Source: Semisulcospira habei
Taxonomy: Eukaryota; Mollusca; Gastropoda; Semisulcospiridae
Length of the DNA stretch: 64,000 nt
Direction: 5' to 3'
Assembly: GCA_036245525.1 (NCBI GenBank)
Contig: BTPG01000001.1
Coordinates: 217,916,121-217,980,120 of the forward strand
In this document: piece after piece, positions 43,661 through 54,130 of the stretch
Numbering within the stretch: position 1 is the stretch's first letter
Layout of the letters: every line of letters begins with the position of its first letter
Position numbers and translations under genes: made by a program
Notes under the pieces: model-generated
Seen by the model: only the letters and a program-made list of their open reading frames with translations
What the model was told of the DNA's origin: nothing
The model's database searches: none

Positions 43661-44062
43661 CCGATTGATTGTACATTGCTTAATGTCCTGACAACAACAA
43701 GACTTTCTCAGGACGTGCCTGCACTGCTTGTGAAAAAAAACACCTAAACAGAATATTGAATGTATGTCGCCAGCCGGTCTAATATGCTAAATAAACCTAA
43801 GACCATTTAGCAACAAACATCCAATATCAAGAGCTACAGCAGGCGCAGACAGTAGGGACATTTTAAAAAAGGAAAATACAGGTGAATGGACCAAGGGTAG
43901 ACAGAAACACATGCCCCAGAATAGAGGGGAAAACCCACAAACTAACAGTAGTGAATCCCACCCAAGTCCCCCAGGGCAGACCCGGATGGGGGCGAAAATA
44001 AACTGAGTCAACTGAGTGCATGGATGGTCTCCCTTCGTTCCAAAATGGCTGAAAAAAAACAA
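43661..44062 (-). mobile_element. Longer copy of the 330-bp dispersed element
   Basis: Shares its left half (GATTGATTGTACATTGCTTA, then TTCTCAGGACGTGCCTGCAC, CCAGCCGGTC, CAGAAACACATGCCCCAGAA) with 3265-3594 and extends about 120 bp further on its 5' side. Minus-strand orientation, (TCAA)n-like end. Some 20 bp present in one copy are missing in the other. Confidence 0.75.
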
Positions 44063-44229
44063 TCTGCCGGCAAGATATGTGTTTAAAGTTCATATGATTT
44101 GAATTTCCTCAAGTCAGGAGAATCGTGAGGAAAATCATGAAAGTGGGTGAAATCGGGAGGGTAGGAGAAAGCAGGAAATGGGTTGCAAAGTCGGGAGTCT
44201 CCATCCAAAATCGGGAGACTTGACAGGTC

Positions 44230-44760
44230 TGGTAATGGAAGTAGTAAAAAGTATTTGAGAAAAAAACAATTTTTTGTCAAAAACTGGGTATCATCAGGTA
44301 TCTTTGTACAAAGTTTGAGTCTGAAGCTGTGAATGGTATACATGAAAAACAAGAAAGGGAAAGCCCTTATGGCTCACGTGTATGACCGATCCACATGTGT
44401 GACCTTTGTGACAATAAGTAAAGGGCTGGCTACTGCACCAGCAAAATCCATGTTTTCTCAAAATTTAAGAATTTTTCACATATCTGTCAACCCCCCCCCC
44501 CCCCCCACCCGTGACCCTTGACCTTTGTGATGGGTCGAGTAAATTAGTATGCATAGAAATGTCTTGCCATCAGCCACCTTTACGCCACATTTGATTGAAA
44601 AGTTTGCTAAATTCTAAAAATACTAACAAAATTTTTTCACACATTTATCAACCTCTTGTGGCCCTTGACCTTTCTGAGAGGTCATCAAAATTAGTATGAA
44701 TAGATAAATCTTACCATCAGGTATCTCTATACCAAGTTTGGGTTTGAAGTTGCATATAGT
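44230..44760. repeat. DR1-containing dispersed repeat, block 3
   Basis: Begins at about 44350 with AACAAGAAAGGGAAAGCCCT, then GGCTCACGTG, and holds units with TGACCCTTGACCT (44512) and GGCCCTTGACCTTT (about 44651). A partial unit precedes it (44230-44345). A C run of 17 lies at about 44489-44505. Confidence 0.85.
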
Positions 44761-45009
44761 ACAGCTCTGACTCGACACATCGCGAATCGTTACATCGTGA
44801 ACCCATTTATGTCGCGCGGGGGAGGGGGGGGGGGGGGGATACCTTGGATCCCGAAAAAAATCGGACCGAGGCACCAACGGCGGTGAAACGTGAAATAATT
44901 TGTCACCGGCCTTGGCTACATTGCACTCCACGGGGTGCTACACACACGCCTGACTCAACAGCTGGAAGGGCGTCCACACACTGAACACCCACAAACCTTC
45001 TACAGATGA
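44761..45009. other. Unassigned spacer with G run
   Basis: Contains a G run at about 44826-44838. No coding signature recognised. Confidence 0.4.
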
Positions 45010-48000
45010 AGAATACATATCATGGCTTGGCTTCGCGAACGAAGATTCTATAGGGCTTGCCCACGTCGTCTGCAGGCATTTTCGTGACTGCGGAGGCCAA
45101 TCCGGGACAAGCAGGTTCGACCGCAGTGGCTGCAGGGGAAGGTCTGGTCAGGGTTCTGAGTTATGACAACTCTGTTTTTTTTTCTGAGCCGCTTGTCCTT
45201 AAGGTTAGCTCTGCGAGACTCCTCAAAGGAGACGGCTGCCTTGTGAATGGTGGAGCGCCAGGTGTCACGGTCCGCAGCAAGCGAAGACCACTGGCGGTGG
45301 TCGATTTGGCAGGCACTAAGTGACTTCTTGAGACCGTCTTTGTATCTCTTCTTTGGTGCCCCTCTGTCTCGGTGTCCAGTGGCGAGCTCGCCGAACAGAG
45401 TGATCTTGGGTAGGCGATGATCCTCCATCCTGGAGACGTGCCCCGCCCAGCGAAGCTGTGTCCGCAGCAGCAAAGCCTCGATGCTCACAGTTTCCGCCTG
45501 TTCAAGGACCTCGACGTTGGTGACATAGTCACTCCAGTGAATGCTGAGGATGGTACGCAGGCAGCGCTGGTGAAAGCGTTCGAGGAGTCGTAGTTGGCTG
45601 CGGTAGAGGGCCCAGGACTCGGAACTGTACAGCAGGGTGGTGAGGACGACAGCTCTGTACACGCTAATCTTGGTGCCTTTTTTCAGCTGTTGATTGTGCC
45701 ACACCCGCTTGAAAGCACTGTTCGATTTTGCCAGCCTGTTGTCCAGCTCCTTGTCCAGCTTGGCATCTGACGTGATGATGCAACCGAGGTAGGTAAACTG
45801 GTGTACAGACTTCAGTTCGGACTCGCCGATGGTGATGTGGGGAGGGCGATGCTCTTCCTTGGGTGCTGGCTGATTAAGGACCTCTGTCTTTTTCAGACTG
45901 ACCTCAAGTCCAAAGAGCTGGGCGGCATCTGCGAAGCAGGACGTAATGCGCTGCAAGGCTCTCTCTGTGTGTGCAACGAGGGCAGCGTCATCAGCAAAGA
46001 GCAGCTCACGAATCAGTTGGTCTAGGGTTTTCGTGTGGGCCTGCAGTCGTCTGAGGTTGAACAGGCTGCCATCGAGACGATACCTGATGTACACTGCGTC
46101 ATCATCGTCGAGGTCCACTGTGGCCTGCTTCAACATCATGCTGAAGAAGATGGTGAAGAGGGTCGGTGCCAGCATGCAGCCTTGCTTCACGCCGTTGCGA
46201 ATGGGGAATGGTTCTGAGAGGTCACTGTTTAGTCTGACCTGGCCTTGATGGTCCTCATGGAGCTGGACGATCATGTTGAGGAACTTTGGGGGACAGCCTA
46301 GTCGCTCCAGGATCTGCCACATACCTTGCCTGCTCACAGTGTCAAACGCTTTTGTTAGGTCGACAAACGTTACGTACAGCCCTTTGTTCTGCTCGCGGCA
46401 CTTCTCCTGAAGCTGTCTCAGCACAAAGACCATGTCGGTGGTACTCCTGTTGGCTCTGAAGCCACACTGGCCCTCTGGGAGGTGGTCTTCAGCGATGGCA
46501 GGTACCAGCCGATTCAGGAGCAACCTTGCGAGACTTTTCCCGGCAATGGACAGCAGGGTAATTCCACGATAATTAGAGCAGGCAGACTTCTCTCCTTTGT
46601 TCTTGTACAGGGTGATGATGACTGCATCACGGAGATCCTTTGGTAGTGTTCCTTTTTCCCAGCAGCAGAGAAAGAGGTCGTGGAGCTTGTTGTGCAGTGC
46701 TGGGCCTCCATGTTTCCATATCTCTGGCGGGATTCCGTCAATGCCTGCTGCTTTGCCACTCTTCAGCTGGTGGATTGCTGTGAGGATCTCTTCGGCGGTG
46801 GGCGGTTCGTCCAATTCAACCTTTAGTGGAAGGTGTGGGATTTGGAGGATGACTGTTTCTTGAACAGTGCGCTCAGCGCCGAAGAGGTCCTGAAAGTACT
46901 CCGACCAGCGGTTCAAGATGGAGGTATTATCTGTGAGGAGTGCCTGTCCATCAGCGCTTCCCAGGGGACTTTGTACCAGGTGCCTAGGGCCATACACTGC
47001 TTTCAGTGCTTCGTAGAAGCCCCTGTAGTCACCGTTGTCAGCGCAGAGTTGGGTCCTCTGTGCGAGTCTGGACCACCACTCGTTCTGGAGTTCTCTAAGC
47101 TTGAGCTGGAGACTGCTGCAGATGAGGCGGAAGGCAGACTTCTTCACAGGGCAGGAAGGCTGGGCTAGGTGGGTGGCTCATTTTTTTGCTAGAAGTTCCT
47201 GGATCTCTACGTCGTTTTCGTCAAACCAGTCTTTGTTCCTCTTTCTAGCAAAGCCCAAGACTTCCACAGAAGATTTTACAATAGCAGTTTTCAGTTGTTC
47301 CCATAGTGTTTCAGGGGAGGAGTCTGCTGGATCAACTGTGTCTTTGAGCATGCGCTGTAAATCAGCCTGAAGGGCAGCCTTCTTGTCGTCACGCTGAAGG
47401 CTGGCAACATCAAGCTTTTTCTTGGGGGGGCCCCCTTTCTTGTGTTTCAGCTTCAGGCAGAGCCTGAGTTTGCAGCGAACAAGGCGGTGGTCAGTGTGGC
47501 ACTCTGCGCTGGGCATCACTCTGGTGAGGAGGACGTCACTGCGGTCCCTCTGACGCACTAGGACATAGTCGATAAGCTGCCAGTGCTTGGAGCGAGGATG
47601 CATCCAGGTGGTCTTTCGACTGTCCTTTTGCTGGAAAGTAGTGTTGGTGATGACAAGTTGCTGCTCTGCACTGAGCTCCAACAGTAGGCGACCATTGTCA
47701 TTGCAGTTCCCAACGCCATGCTTGCCGAGGACTCCTTTCCAGGCTTCAGAGTCTTGGCCCACTCTGGCGTTGAAGTCGCCAAGGATGATGACTTTGTCGT
47801 CTGCAGGGGTGCTCTGCAGGAGGCTGCGCAGGTCAGAGTAGAATTTGTCTTTTCCTGCAGGCTCTGCCAGGAGGGTTGGGGAGTACACACTGAGAAGGGT
47901 GACGTATTGCTGGTGTCTCAATGGGAGGCGCATGGACATGATGCGGTCGGAGTGACCCGTTGGTAGGTTTTCCAACTTAGTCGCAATGGGTGTCTTCACC

Positions 48001-48864
48001 ATGAAGCCCACGCCTGAGACCCGTCTTTCTGATGCAGGCCTGCCTGACCAGTAGAGGGTGTAGCCAGCCCCAAGTTCTTGGAGGCTGTCTTCCTCCGGGA
48101 GGTGTACTTCGCTGAGCGCGGCGATGTTGATGTTTAACCTCCGCAATTCATGGGCAATGAGGGCGGAGCGACGCTCATGGCGTCCGCTGTCTGCTGTGTC
48201 GAGCATGGTTCGGATGTTCCAGCATGCTACGTTGAGTCCGGTTGTGGTCGTCATGTTTTTACTTGTTTTCTGATCGCATGAGAAGATGCCCGTTGACCGC
48301 GGCTAGCCAACTGGGGTTACGAGGGGATGAGCTTTGGTTAGGCCACCTTTTCTAGGCCCCTCTCCGTGTGGAGCAAGCAGTGCTGTCCCTAGAGAAGGCT
48401 GCTTGGTCGTTCAGGGTGTGCCAAGTGACGTTGTCATCCCCAGGTCAACATCAGGCGACCAATATCCTGAACCGCCTGCATGCAGGTTTGAGACTGCGGC
48501 TTCCAGTGACATCTTTCACCTGCCGTTTTGCCCCTTGCCCATCGCTACAGGACTTGGAAAGTTCAGTGTCATAGTCCGTGGACGTTTCCTAAAGCCTGCA
48601 CGGTGGAGCTTTTTGGTGGAGTGCAGTGTGCGCAGTATTGGCCCCACTCTTTAAACCCTTGGTTCGTTTGCCATGGCCTAGCAAGCTGGGACAGTGGCAT
48701 CGAGGTCCTCGGGTCGTAGGTTTTATATCAGACTGTCCTTGTCTTAGTCTCTGGCTCAAAAGCCTTCCCCGGAGACACGGGGGCTTTGATGTCAGGGGTT
48801 TCCTCCCTTAGGCTTTCCGCAGCCAAGCGGCCAGGCCTGCAAGGCAGCAGGGGACTCGTGGGGG
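45010..48864 (-). mobile_element. RTE-C LINE copy 1, nearly full length
   Basis: Minus strand from about 48864 to about 45025. It is homologous throughout to copy 2 (49662-53545): 5' UTR of about 600 bp, single ORF, and a 3' UTR of only about 30 bp containing the hairpin CTTCGTTCGCGAAG. Its first 73 bp (48792-48864) are inverted relative to copy 2. I found no clear TSD. Confidence 0.88.
45048..48254 (-). pseudogene. RTE-C copy 1 endonuclease-reverse transcriptase, frameshifted
   Basis: The endonuclease frame 48254-47178 (MTTTTGLNVACWNIRTM; GDFNARVGQD; CHTDHRLVRC) and RT frame 47147-45048 are separated by a small deletion and a stop at about 47148-47180 (QELLAKK-stop against EHLAKKRAIHQAH in copy 2). 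RT motifs are intact: FVDLTKAFDTV, NGVKQGCMLAP, LLFADDAALVAHT. C-terminal Cys/His finger: FPCSHCGRTCLSRIGLRSHE. A 12-bp in-frame deletion is present near 45700. One simple lesion thus separates this copy from an intact ORF. Confidence 0.92.
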
Positions 48865-48865
48865 C

Positions 48866-49019
48866 CGGGGTCATCTATGTCCCGTGCAGATGTGAACATC
48901 TGCCCACTGCCCAGACGGTGACACTTACCAGAGGAGAAAAATCCAACGCCGGAACCCGGTATCGAACCTCGCACCTTTGGCATAGGAGGCAGACACCTTA
49001 ACCACTGCGCCACTTCCCC
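48866..49019 (-). mobile_element. tRNA-derived SINE fragment
   Basis: Minus strand: an A-box-like TGGCGCAGTGGTTAAGG (about 49013-48996) and a B-box-like GGTTCGATACC (about 48968-48957) at the spacing found in tRNAs, followed by a non-tRNA body (ACCGTCTGGGCAGTGGGCAG). A true tRNA is unlikely: the anticodon arm does not fold well and a body follows. The left end is cut by the RTE-C copy 1 end. Confidence 0.7.
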
Positions 49020-49024
49020 GTTGT

Positions 49025-49075
49025 ACATACAATACAATACAATACAATACAATACAATACAATACAATACAATAA
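49025..49075. repeat. (ATACA)n tail of L2-D
   Basis: About ten pentanucleotide units adjoining AATAATACTTTATTAATCCC. It is the 3' tail of the minus-strand LINE. Confidence 0.9.
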
Positions 49076-49323
49076 TACTTTATTAATCCCTCACAGGGAA
49101 ATTCACTGTCTGCCCATACAACACATGGCATCATCAATCACTCATTAAAAATTAAAAAAAAATAAAAAATTAAACAATTAAAAAAATCATTAAATAACCC
49201 ATAACACTCAATTAAAGAAATGAACTGTAACAGACATATTCTTACCTTTGAATAACAATAATAATAATAATAGTAATAATACTGAGAGGGCTGGTACTAA
49301 GGACGGATGAATGTTGACCGACA

Positions 49324-49650
49324 CTATCTACTGATATTACTGTTGAAAAGGGTAACAGCCTGAGGGACAAAAGAGTTGGCATAACGTGATGTACAACTTT
49401 TGGGTACTCGGAGTCTGCCACTTCGTTCGATACGTCTGCTGTCAAATTCATATCTAAGTGGATGTGTTTTGTCATCAAGAATGTCAGCCAATTTGTTCGT
49501 AATCCGTCTGTTGTACAGTGTGTCCAAATTATCCTGTGCCCTACCAATCACCCCACCCCCTTTCCGGATGACTTTGTTAAGACGATCTTGGTCTCTGTTA
49601 CATAAATTTCTCCCCCAGCACGTCAGTCCAAAAGTTAAAATGCTAACAAT
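49324..49650 (-). pseudogene. L2-D RT C-terminus
   Basis: SIVSILTFGLTCWGRNLCNR, then NKVIRKGGGVIGRAQDNLDT, LYNRRITNKLADILDDKTHP, RRIERSGRLRVPKSCTSRY and NSFVPQAVTLFNSNI: the usual end of L2-group RTs. The end is intact in this piece. Confidence 0.88.
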
Positions 49651-52600
49651 ACTGGAGCAGTCTCTTGGCTTGACTTCGCGAACGAAGATTTTATAGGAGT
49701 TGCCCACGACGTCTGCAGGCTTGTTTGTGGCTGCGGAGGCCAATCCGAGACTGGCAGGTTCGACCGCAGTGGCTGCAGGGGAAGGTATGGCCAGGGTTCT
49801 GAGCTGCGGCATCTCTGTTTTTTCTCCTGAGCCGCTTGTCCTTAAGGCTAGCTCTGTGAGAGTCCTCAAAGGAGACAGCTGCCTTGTAAATGGTGGAGCG
49901 CCAGGTGTCACGGTCCGCAGCAAGCGAAGACCACTGGTGGTGGTCGATTTGGCAGGCACTAAGTGACTTCTTGAGACAGTCTTTGTATCTCTTCTTTGGT
50001 GCCCCTCTGTCACGGTGTCCAGTAGCAAGCTCGCCGAACAGGGTGATCTTTGGTAGGCGATGATCCTCCATCCTGGAGACATGCCCCGCCCAGCGGAGCT
50101 GTGTCCGCAGCAGCAAAGCCTCGATGCTCACAGTTTCAGCCTGTTCAAGGACCTCGACGTTGGTGACATAGTCACTCCAGTGAATGCCCAGGATGGTACG
50201 CAGGCAGCGCTGGTGGAAGCGTTCGAGGAGTCGTAGTTGGCTGCGGTAGAGGGCCCAGGACTCGGATCCATACAGCAGGGTGGTGAGGACCACAGCTCTG
50301 TACAAGCTGATCTTGGTGCCTGTTTTCAGCTGTTGATTGTGCCACACCCGCTTGAAAAGTCGCCCGAAAGCGCTGTTCGCTTTTGCCAGCCTGCTGTCAA
50401 GCTCCTTGTCCAGCTTGGCGTCCGACGTGATAATGCAGCCAAGGTAAGTAAACTGGTGCACTGACTTTACTTCAGACTCGCCAATGGTGATGTGAGGAGG
50501 GCGATACACTGTCTTGGGTGCTGGCTGATGGAGGACCTCTGTCTTTTTCAGACTGACCTCGAGTCCAAAGAGCTGGGCAGCATCTGCGAAGCAAGACGTG
50601 ATGCGCTGCAGGGCTCTCTCTGTGTGTGCAACGAGGGCAGCATCATCAGCAAAAAGCAGCTCACGAATCAGTTGGTCTAGGGTTTTCGTGTGGGCCTGCA
50701 GTCGTCTGAGGTTGAACAGGCTGCCATCGAGACGATACCTGATGTACACTGCATCGTCATCATCGAGGTCCACTGTGGCCTGCTTCAACATCATGCTAAA
50801 AAAGATGGTGAAGAGGGTCGGTGCCAGCACGCAGCCCTGCTTTACGCCGTTGAGAATAGGGAATGGTTCTGAGAGGTCATTGTTGAGTCTGACCTGGCCT
50901 TGCTGGTCCTCGTGTAGCTGGACAATCATGTTGAGGAACTTTGGGGGACAGCCAAGTCGCTCCAGGATCTGCCACATGCCTTGCCTGCTCACAGTGTCGA
51001 ACGCTTTTGTTAGGTCGACAAATGTTACGTACAGCCCTTTGTTCTGCTCGCGGCACTTCTCCTGTAGCTGTCTCAGCACAAAGACCATATCGTTGGTGCT
51101 CCTGTTTGCTCTGAAGCCACACTGGCCCTCTGGGAGGTGGTCTTCAGCGATGGCAGGTACCAGCCGATTCAGGAGCAGCCTTGCAAGGATTTTCCCAGCA
51201 ATGGACAGCAGGGTAATTCCCCGATAGTTGGAACAGTCAGACTTCTCGCCTTTGTTCTTGTACAGGGTGATAACGACTGCATCACGGAGATCTTTTGGTA
51301 GTGTTCCTTCCTCCCAGCAGCAGAGAAAGAGGTCATGGAGCTTGTTGTGCAGTGCTGTGCCTCCATGTTTCCAGATCTCTGGCGGTATTCCATCAATGCC
51401 TGCTGCTTTGCCACTCTTGAGCTGGTGGATGGCTGTGAGGGTCTCTTTAGCGGTGGGCGGTTCGTCCAATTCAACCTTTACTGGGAGGTGTGGGATTTGT
51501 AGGACGACTGCTTCTTGAACAGTGCGCTCAGCGCTGAAGAGGCTCTGAAAGTATTGCGACCAGCGGTTCAAGATGGAGGTATTATCTGTGAGGAGTGCCT
51601 GGCCATTCGCGCTTCGCAGGGGACTTTGTACCAGGTGCCTGGGGCCATACACTGCTTTCAGTGCTTCGTAGAAGCCCCTGTAGTCACCATTGTCAGAACA
51701 AAGCTGGGTCCTCTGTGCAAGTCTGGTCCACCACTCATTCTGGAGATCTCTGAGCTTGCGCTGGAGACTGCTGCAGACGAGGCGGAAGGCAGACTTCTTC
51801 ACAGGGCAGGAAGGCTGGGCTAGGTGGGCCTGATGGATGGCTCTTTTTTTTGCTAGGTGTTCCTGGATCTCTACATCGTTTTCGTCAAACCAGTCTTTGT
51901 TCTTCTTTCTGGCGAAACCCAAGACTTCTGCAGAGGATTTTGCAATAGCAGTTTTCAGTTGTTCCCAAAGTGTTTCAGGGGAGGAGTCTACTGGGTCCGT
52001 TGTGTCTTTGAGCCTGCGCTGTAAATCTGTCTGAAAGGCAGCTTTCACATCGTCACGCTGAAGGCTGGCAACATCAAGCTTTTTCTTGGGGGGCCCCCAT
52101 TTCTTGGGTTTTGGCTTGAAGTGGAGCCTGAGTTTGCAGCGGACAAGGCGGTGGTCAGTGTGGCACTCTGCGCTGGGCATCACTCTGGTGAGGAGGACGT
52201 CACTGCGGTCCCTCTGACGCACTAGGACATAGTCGATAAGGTGCCAGTGTTTGGAGCGAGGATGCATCCAGGTGGTCTTTCGACTGTCCTTTTGCTGAAA
52301 AGTAGTGTTGGTGATGACCAGTTGCTGCTCCGCACAGAACTCCAACAGTAGGCGGCCATTGTCATTGCAGTTCCCAACGCCATGCTTGCCGAGGACTCCT
52401 TTCCAGGCTTCAGAGTCCTGGCCCACTCTGGCGTTGAAGTCGCCAAGGATGATGACTTTGTCGTCTGCAGGGGTACTCTGTAGGAGGCTGCGCAGGTCAG
52501 TGTAAAACTTGTCCTTTTCAGCAGGCTCTGCCAGGAGGGTTGGGGAGTACACACTGAGAAGGGTGACGTGCTGCTGGTGTCTCAGTGGGAGGCGCATGGA

Positions 52601-53556
52601 CATGATGCGGTCTGAGTGGCCTGTTGGTAGGTTTTCCAGCTTAGTCGCAATGGATGTCTTGACCATGAAACCCACGCCTGAAAGCCGTCTTTCTGATGCA
52701 GGCCTGCCTGACCAGTAGAGGGTGTACCCAGCACCAAGTTCTTGGAGGCTGCCTTCGTCCGGAAGGCGTACTTCGCTGAGCGCGGCGATGTCGATGTTTA
52801 ACCTCCGCAATTCATGGGCAATGAGGGCGGAGCGACGTTCAGGGCGTCCGCTGTCTGCTTTGTCGAGCATGGTTCGGACATTCCAGCATGCTACGTTGAG
52901 TCCGGTCGTGGTCGTCATTAGAGTGGATCCGTTATTCTTTCTTGTTTTTTGACCGCAGGAGAAGATGCCCGTTGACCGCGGCTAGCCAACTGGGGTTGCG
53001 AGGGGATGAGCTTTGGTTAGGCCACCTTTTCTAGGCCCCTCTCCGTGTGGAGCAAGCAGTGCTGTCCCTAGAGAAGGCTGCTTGGTCGTTCAGGGTGTGC
53101 CGAGTGATGTTGTCATCCCCAGGTCAACATCAGGCGACCAATATCCTGAACCGCCTGCATGCAGGTTTGAAACTGCGGCTTCCAGTGACATCTTTCACCT
53201 GCCGTTTCGCCCCTCGCCCGTCGCTACAGGACTTGGAATGGTCAGTGTCATGGTCCGTGGACGTTTCCTAAAGCCTGCGCGGTGGAGCTTTTTGGTGGAG
53301 TGCAGTGTGCGCAGTACTGGCCCCACCCTTTAAACCCTTGGTTCATCTGCCATGGCCTAGCAAGCTGGGACGATGGCATCGAGGTCCTCGGGTCGTAGGT
53401 TTTATATCAGACTGTCCTTGTCCTAGTCTCTGGCTCAAAAGCCTTCCCCGGAGACACGGGGGCTTTGATGCCCTCCACGAGTCGCCTGCTGCCTTGCAGG
53501 CCTGTCCGCTTGGCTGCGGAAAGGCTAAGGGAGGAAACCCCTGACACTGGAGCAGT
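49651..53556 (-). mobile_element. RTE-C LINE copy 2, full length, 3.88 kb
   Basis: Body 49662-53545 with the 11-bp duplication ACTGGAGCAGT (49651-49661 and 53546-53556). Complete structure: 5' UTR of about 630 bp (53545-52919), one ORF, and a 3' UTR of about 30 bp with the CTTCGTTCGCGAAG hairpin and no simple-repeat tail. Confidence 0.93.
49691..52918 (-). CDS. RTE-C ORF: intact endonuclease-reverse transcriptase, 1075 residues
   Basis: A LINE polyprotein that nicks the target and copies its own RNA at the nick. Domains: APE-type endonuclease, residues about 5-250 (ACWNVRTM; LSEVRLPDEG; ILGDFNARVGQD; CHTDHRLVRC); linker with coiled stretches, 250-450; RT, about 450-800 (KSGKAAGIDGIPPEIWKHGG; YKNKGEKSDCSNYRG; FVDLTKAFDTVSR; NGVKQGCVLAPTLF; catalytic LLFADDAALVAHT); thumb and YLGCIITSDAKLDKELDSRL, LYGSESWALY, WAGHVSRMEDHRLP. 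The C-terminus has a C-x2-C...H-x4-C finger (FPCSHCGRTCQSRIGLRSHK). No stop or frameshift, and all catalytic residues present. The start at 52918 is the first ATG. The arrangement is RTE-like; the finger is less usual, so the clade name is provisional. Confidence 0.95.
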   Translation of the reverse strand: MTTTTGLNVACWNVRTMLDKADSGRPERRSALIAHELRRLNIDIAALSEVRLPDEGSLQELGAGYTLYWSGRPASERRLSGVGFMVKTSIATKLENLPTGHSDRIMSMRLPLRHQQHVTLLSVYSPTLLAEPAEKDKFYTDLRSLLQSTPADDKVIILGDFNARVGQDSEAWKGVLGKHGVGNCNDNGRLLLEFCAEQQLVITNTTFQQKDSRKTTWMHPRSKHWHLIDYVLVRQRDRSDVLLTRVMPSAECHTDHRLVRCKLRLHFKPKPKKWGPPKKKLDVASLQRDDVKAAFQTDLQRRLKDTTDPVDSSPETLWEQLKTAIAKSSAEVLGFARKKNKDWFDENDVEIQEHLAKKRAIHQAHLAQPSCPVKKSAFRLVCSSLQRKLRDLQNEWWTRLAQRTQLCSDNGDYRGFYEALKAVYGPRHLVQSPLRSANGQALLTDNTSILNRWSQYFQSLFSAERTVQEAVVLQIPHLPVKVELDEPPTAKETLTAIHQLKSGKAAGIDGIPPEIWKHGGTALHNKLHDLFLCCWEEGTLPKDLRDAVVITLYKNKGEKSDCSNYRGITLLSIAGKILARLLLNRLVPAIAEDHLPEGQCGFRANRSTNDMVFVLRQLQEKCREQNKGLYVTFVDLTKAFDTVSRQGMWQILERLGCPPKFLNMIVQLHEDQQGQVRLNNDLSEPFPILNGVKQGCVLAPTLFTIFFSMMLKQATVDLDDDDAVYIRYRLDGSLFNLRRLQAHTKTLDQLIRELLFADDAALVAHTERALQRITSCFADAAQLFGLEVSLKKTEVLHQPAPKTVYRPPHITIGESEVKSVHQFTYLGCIITSDAKLDKELDSRLAKANSAFGRLFKRVWHNQQLKTGTKISLYRAVVLTTLLYGSESWALYRSQLRLLERFHQRCLRTILGIHWSDYVTNVEVLEQAETVSIEALLLRTQLRWAGHVSRMEDHRLPKITLFGELATGHRDRGAPKKRYKDCLKKSLSACQIDHHQWSSLAADRDTWRSTIYKAAVSFEDSHRASLKDKRLRRKNRDAAAQNPGHTFPCSHCGRTCQSRIGLRSHKQACRRRGQLL

Positions 53557-54130
53557 AAAACATCTGTAAAAGCTGAGTGCTTACATGAAATGATCTGAGC
53601 TTTCTCAAACAGTAAAGACGGGTATGCGTTTTTTTCACAATAGCATCTGTGTTTTGTTTCCAGTTGAGCACGTTGTCAAAAAGAACACCTAAATACTTGT
53701 AGGACTCTACACGCTCAACTTCTGTTCCCCTGATAACAACAGGACCGGGATGCTGTTTGTTATTCCTGAAATCTATGACCATCTCTTTTGTTTTGCCAAC
53801 ATGTAATTCAAGGTAGTTTCTATCGCATCACTCTACAAAGTCATCGATCTCTTGTCGATAGTGTCTGTCGTCCTCATCTGTAATCAGACCTGTCAGTGCC
53901 GTGTCGTCAGCGTATTTGTCCACGACACAGTCGTCATGAGTAGTTCTACAGTCTGCTGTGTACAAAGAAAACAAAAAAGGCAACAGGACAGTCCCCTGTG
54001 GTGCACCGGTGTTGGTAAAAAGTACATATGAGATTAGATCATAAAGAGGGTAGGAGACAGAGTCAGTGTATAATGAGGGTTCTAGGCTTCTGGTACATGG
54101 CAGATGTCTCCCCACTTGACTGGCTGCTGG
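53557..54130 (-). pseudogene. L2-D RT: palm and thumb
   Basis: TNTGAPQGTVLLPFLFSLYT, then DDCVVDKYADDTALTGLITD (catalytic YADD intact), and in the next frame MVIDFRNNKQHPGPVVIRG, VERVESYKYLGVLFDNVLNW, TRLYCLRKLRSFHVSTQLLQ, MFYCSS. A frame change occurs near 53825. The 5' half of the LINE is missing. Confidence 0.88.

Larger units (their letters stand above)
49020..54130 (-). mobile_element. L2-D: L2-group LINE split by RTE-C copy 2
   Basis: RT from about 54130 leftward to 53557, then 49650-49324, 3' UTR and a tail of (ATTGT)n at 49025-49073. RTE-C copy 2 lies between, flanked by ACTGGAGCAGT. The host reading QMFYCSSIVSILTFGLTCWG is restored when copy 2 and one duplicate are removed. Confidence 0.88.

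Noticed and set aside
48940..49019. A functional tRNA gene
   Set aside because: A and B boxes are present, but the anticodon arm folds poorly and a SINE body follows.
50598..51227. 209-codon plus-strand open frame
   Set aside because: It is the antisense shadow of the intact RTE-C RT; its translation has no domain, and the same shadow exists in copy 1.
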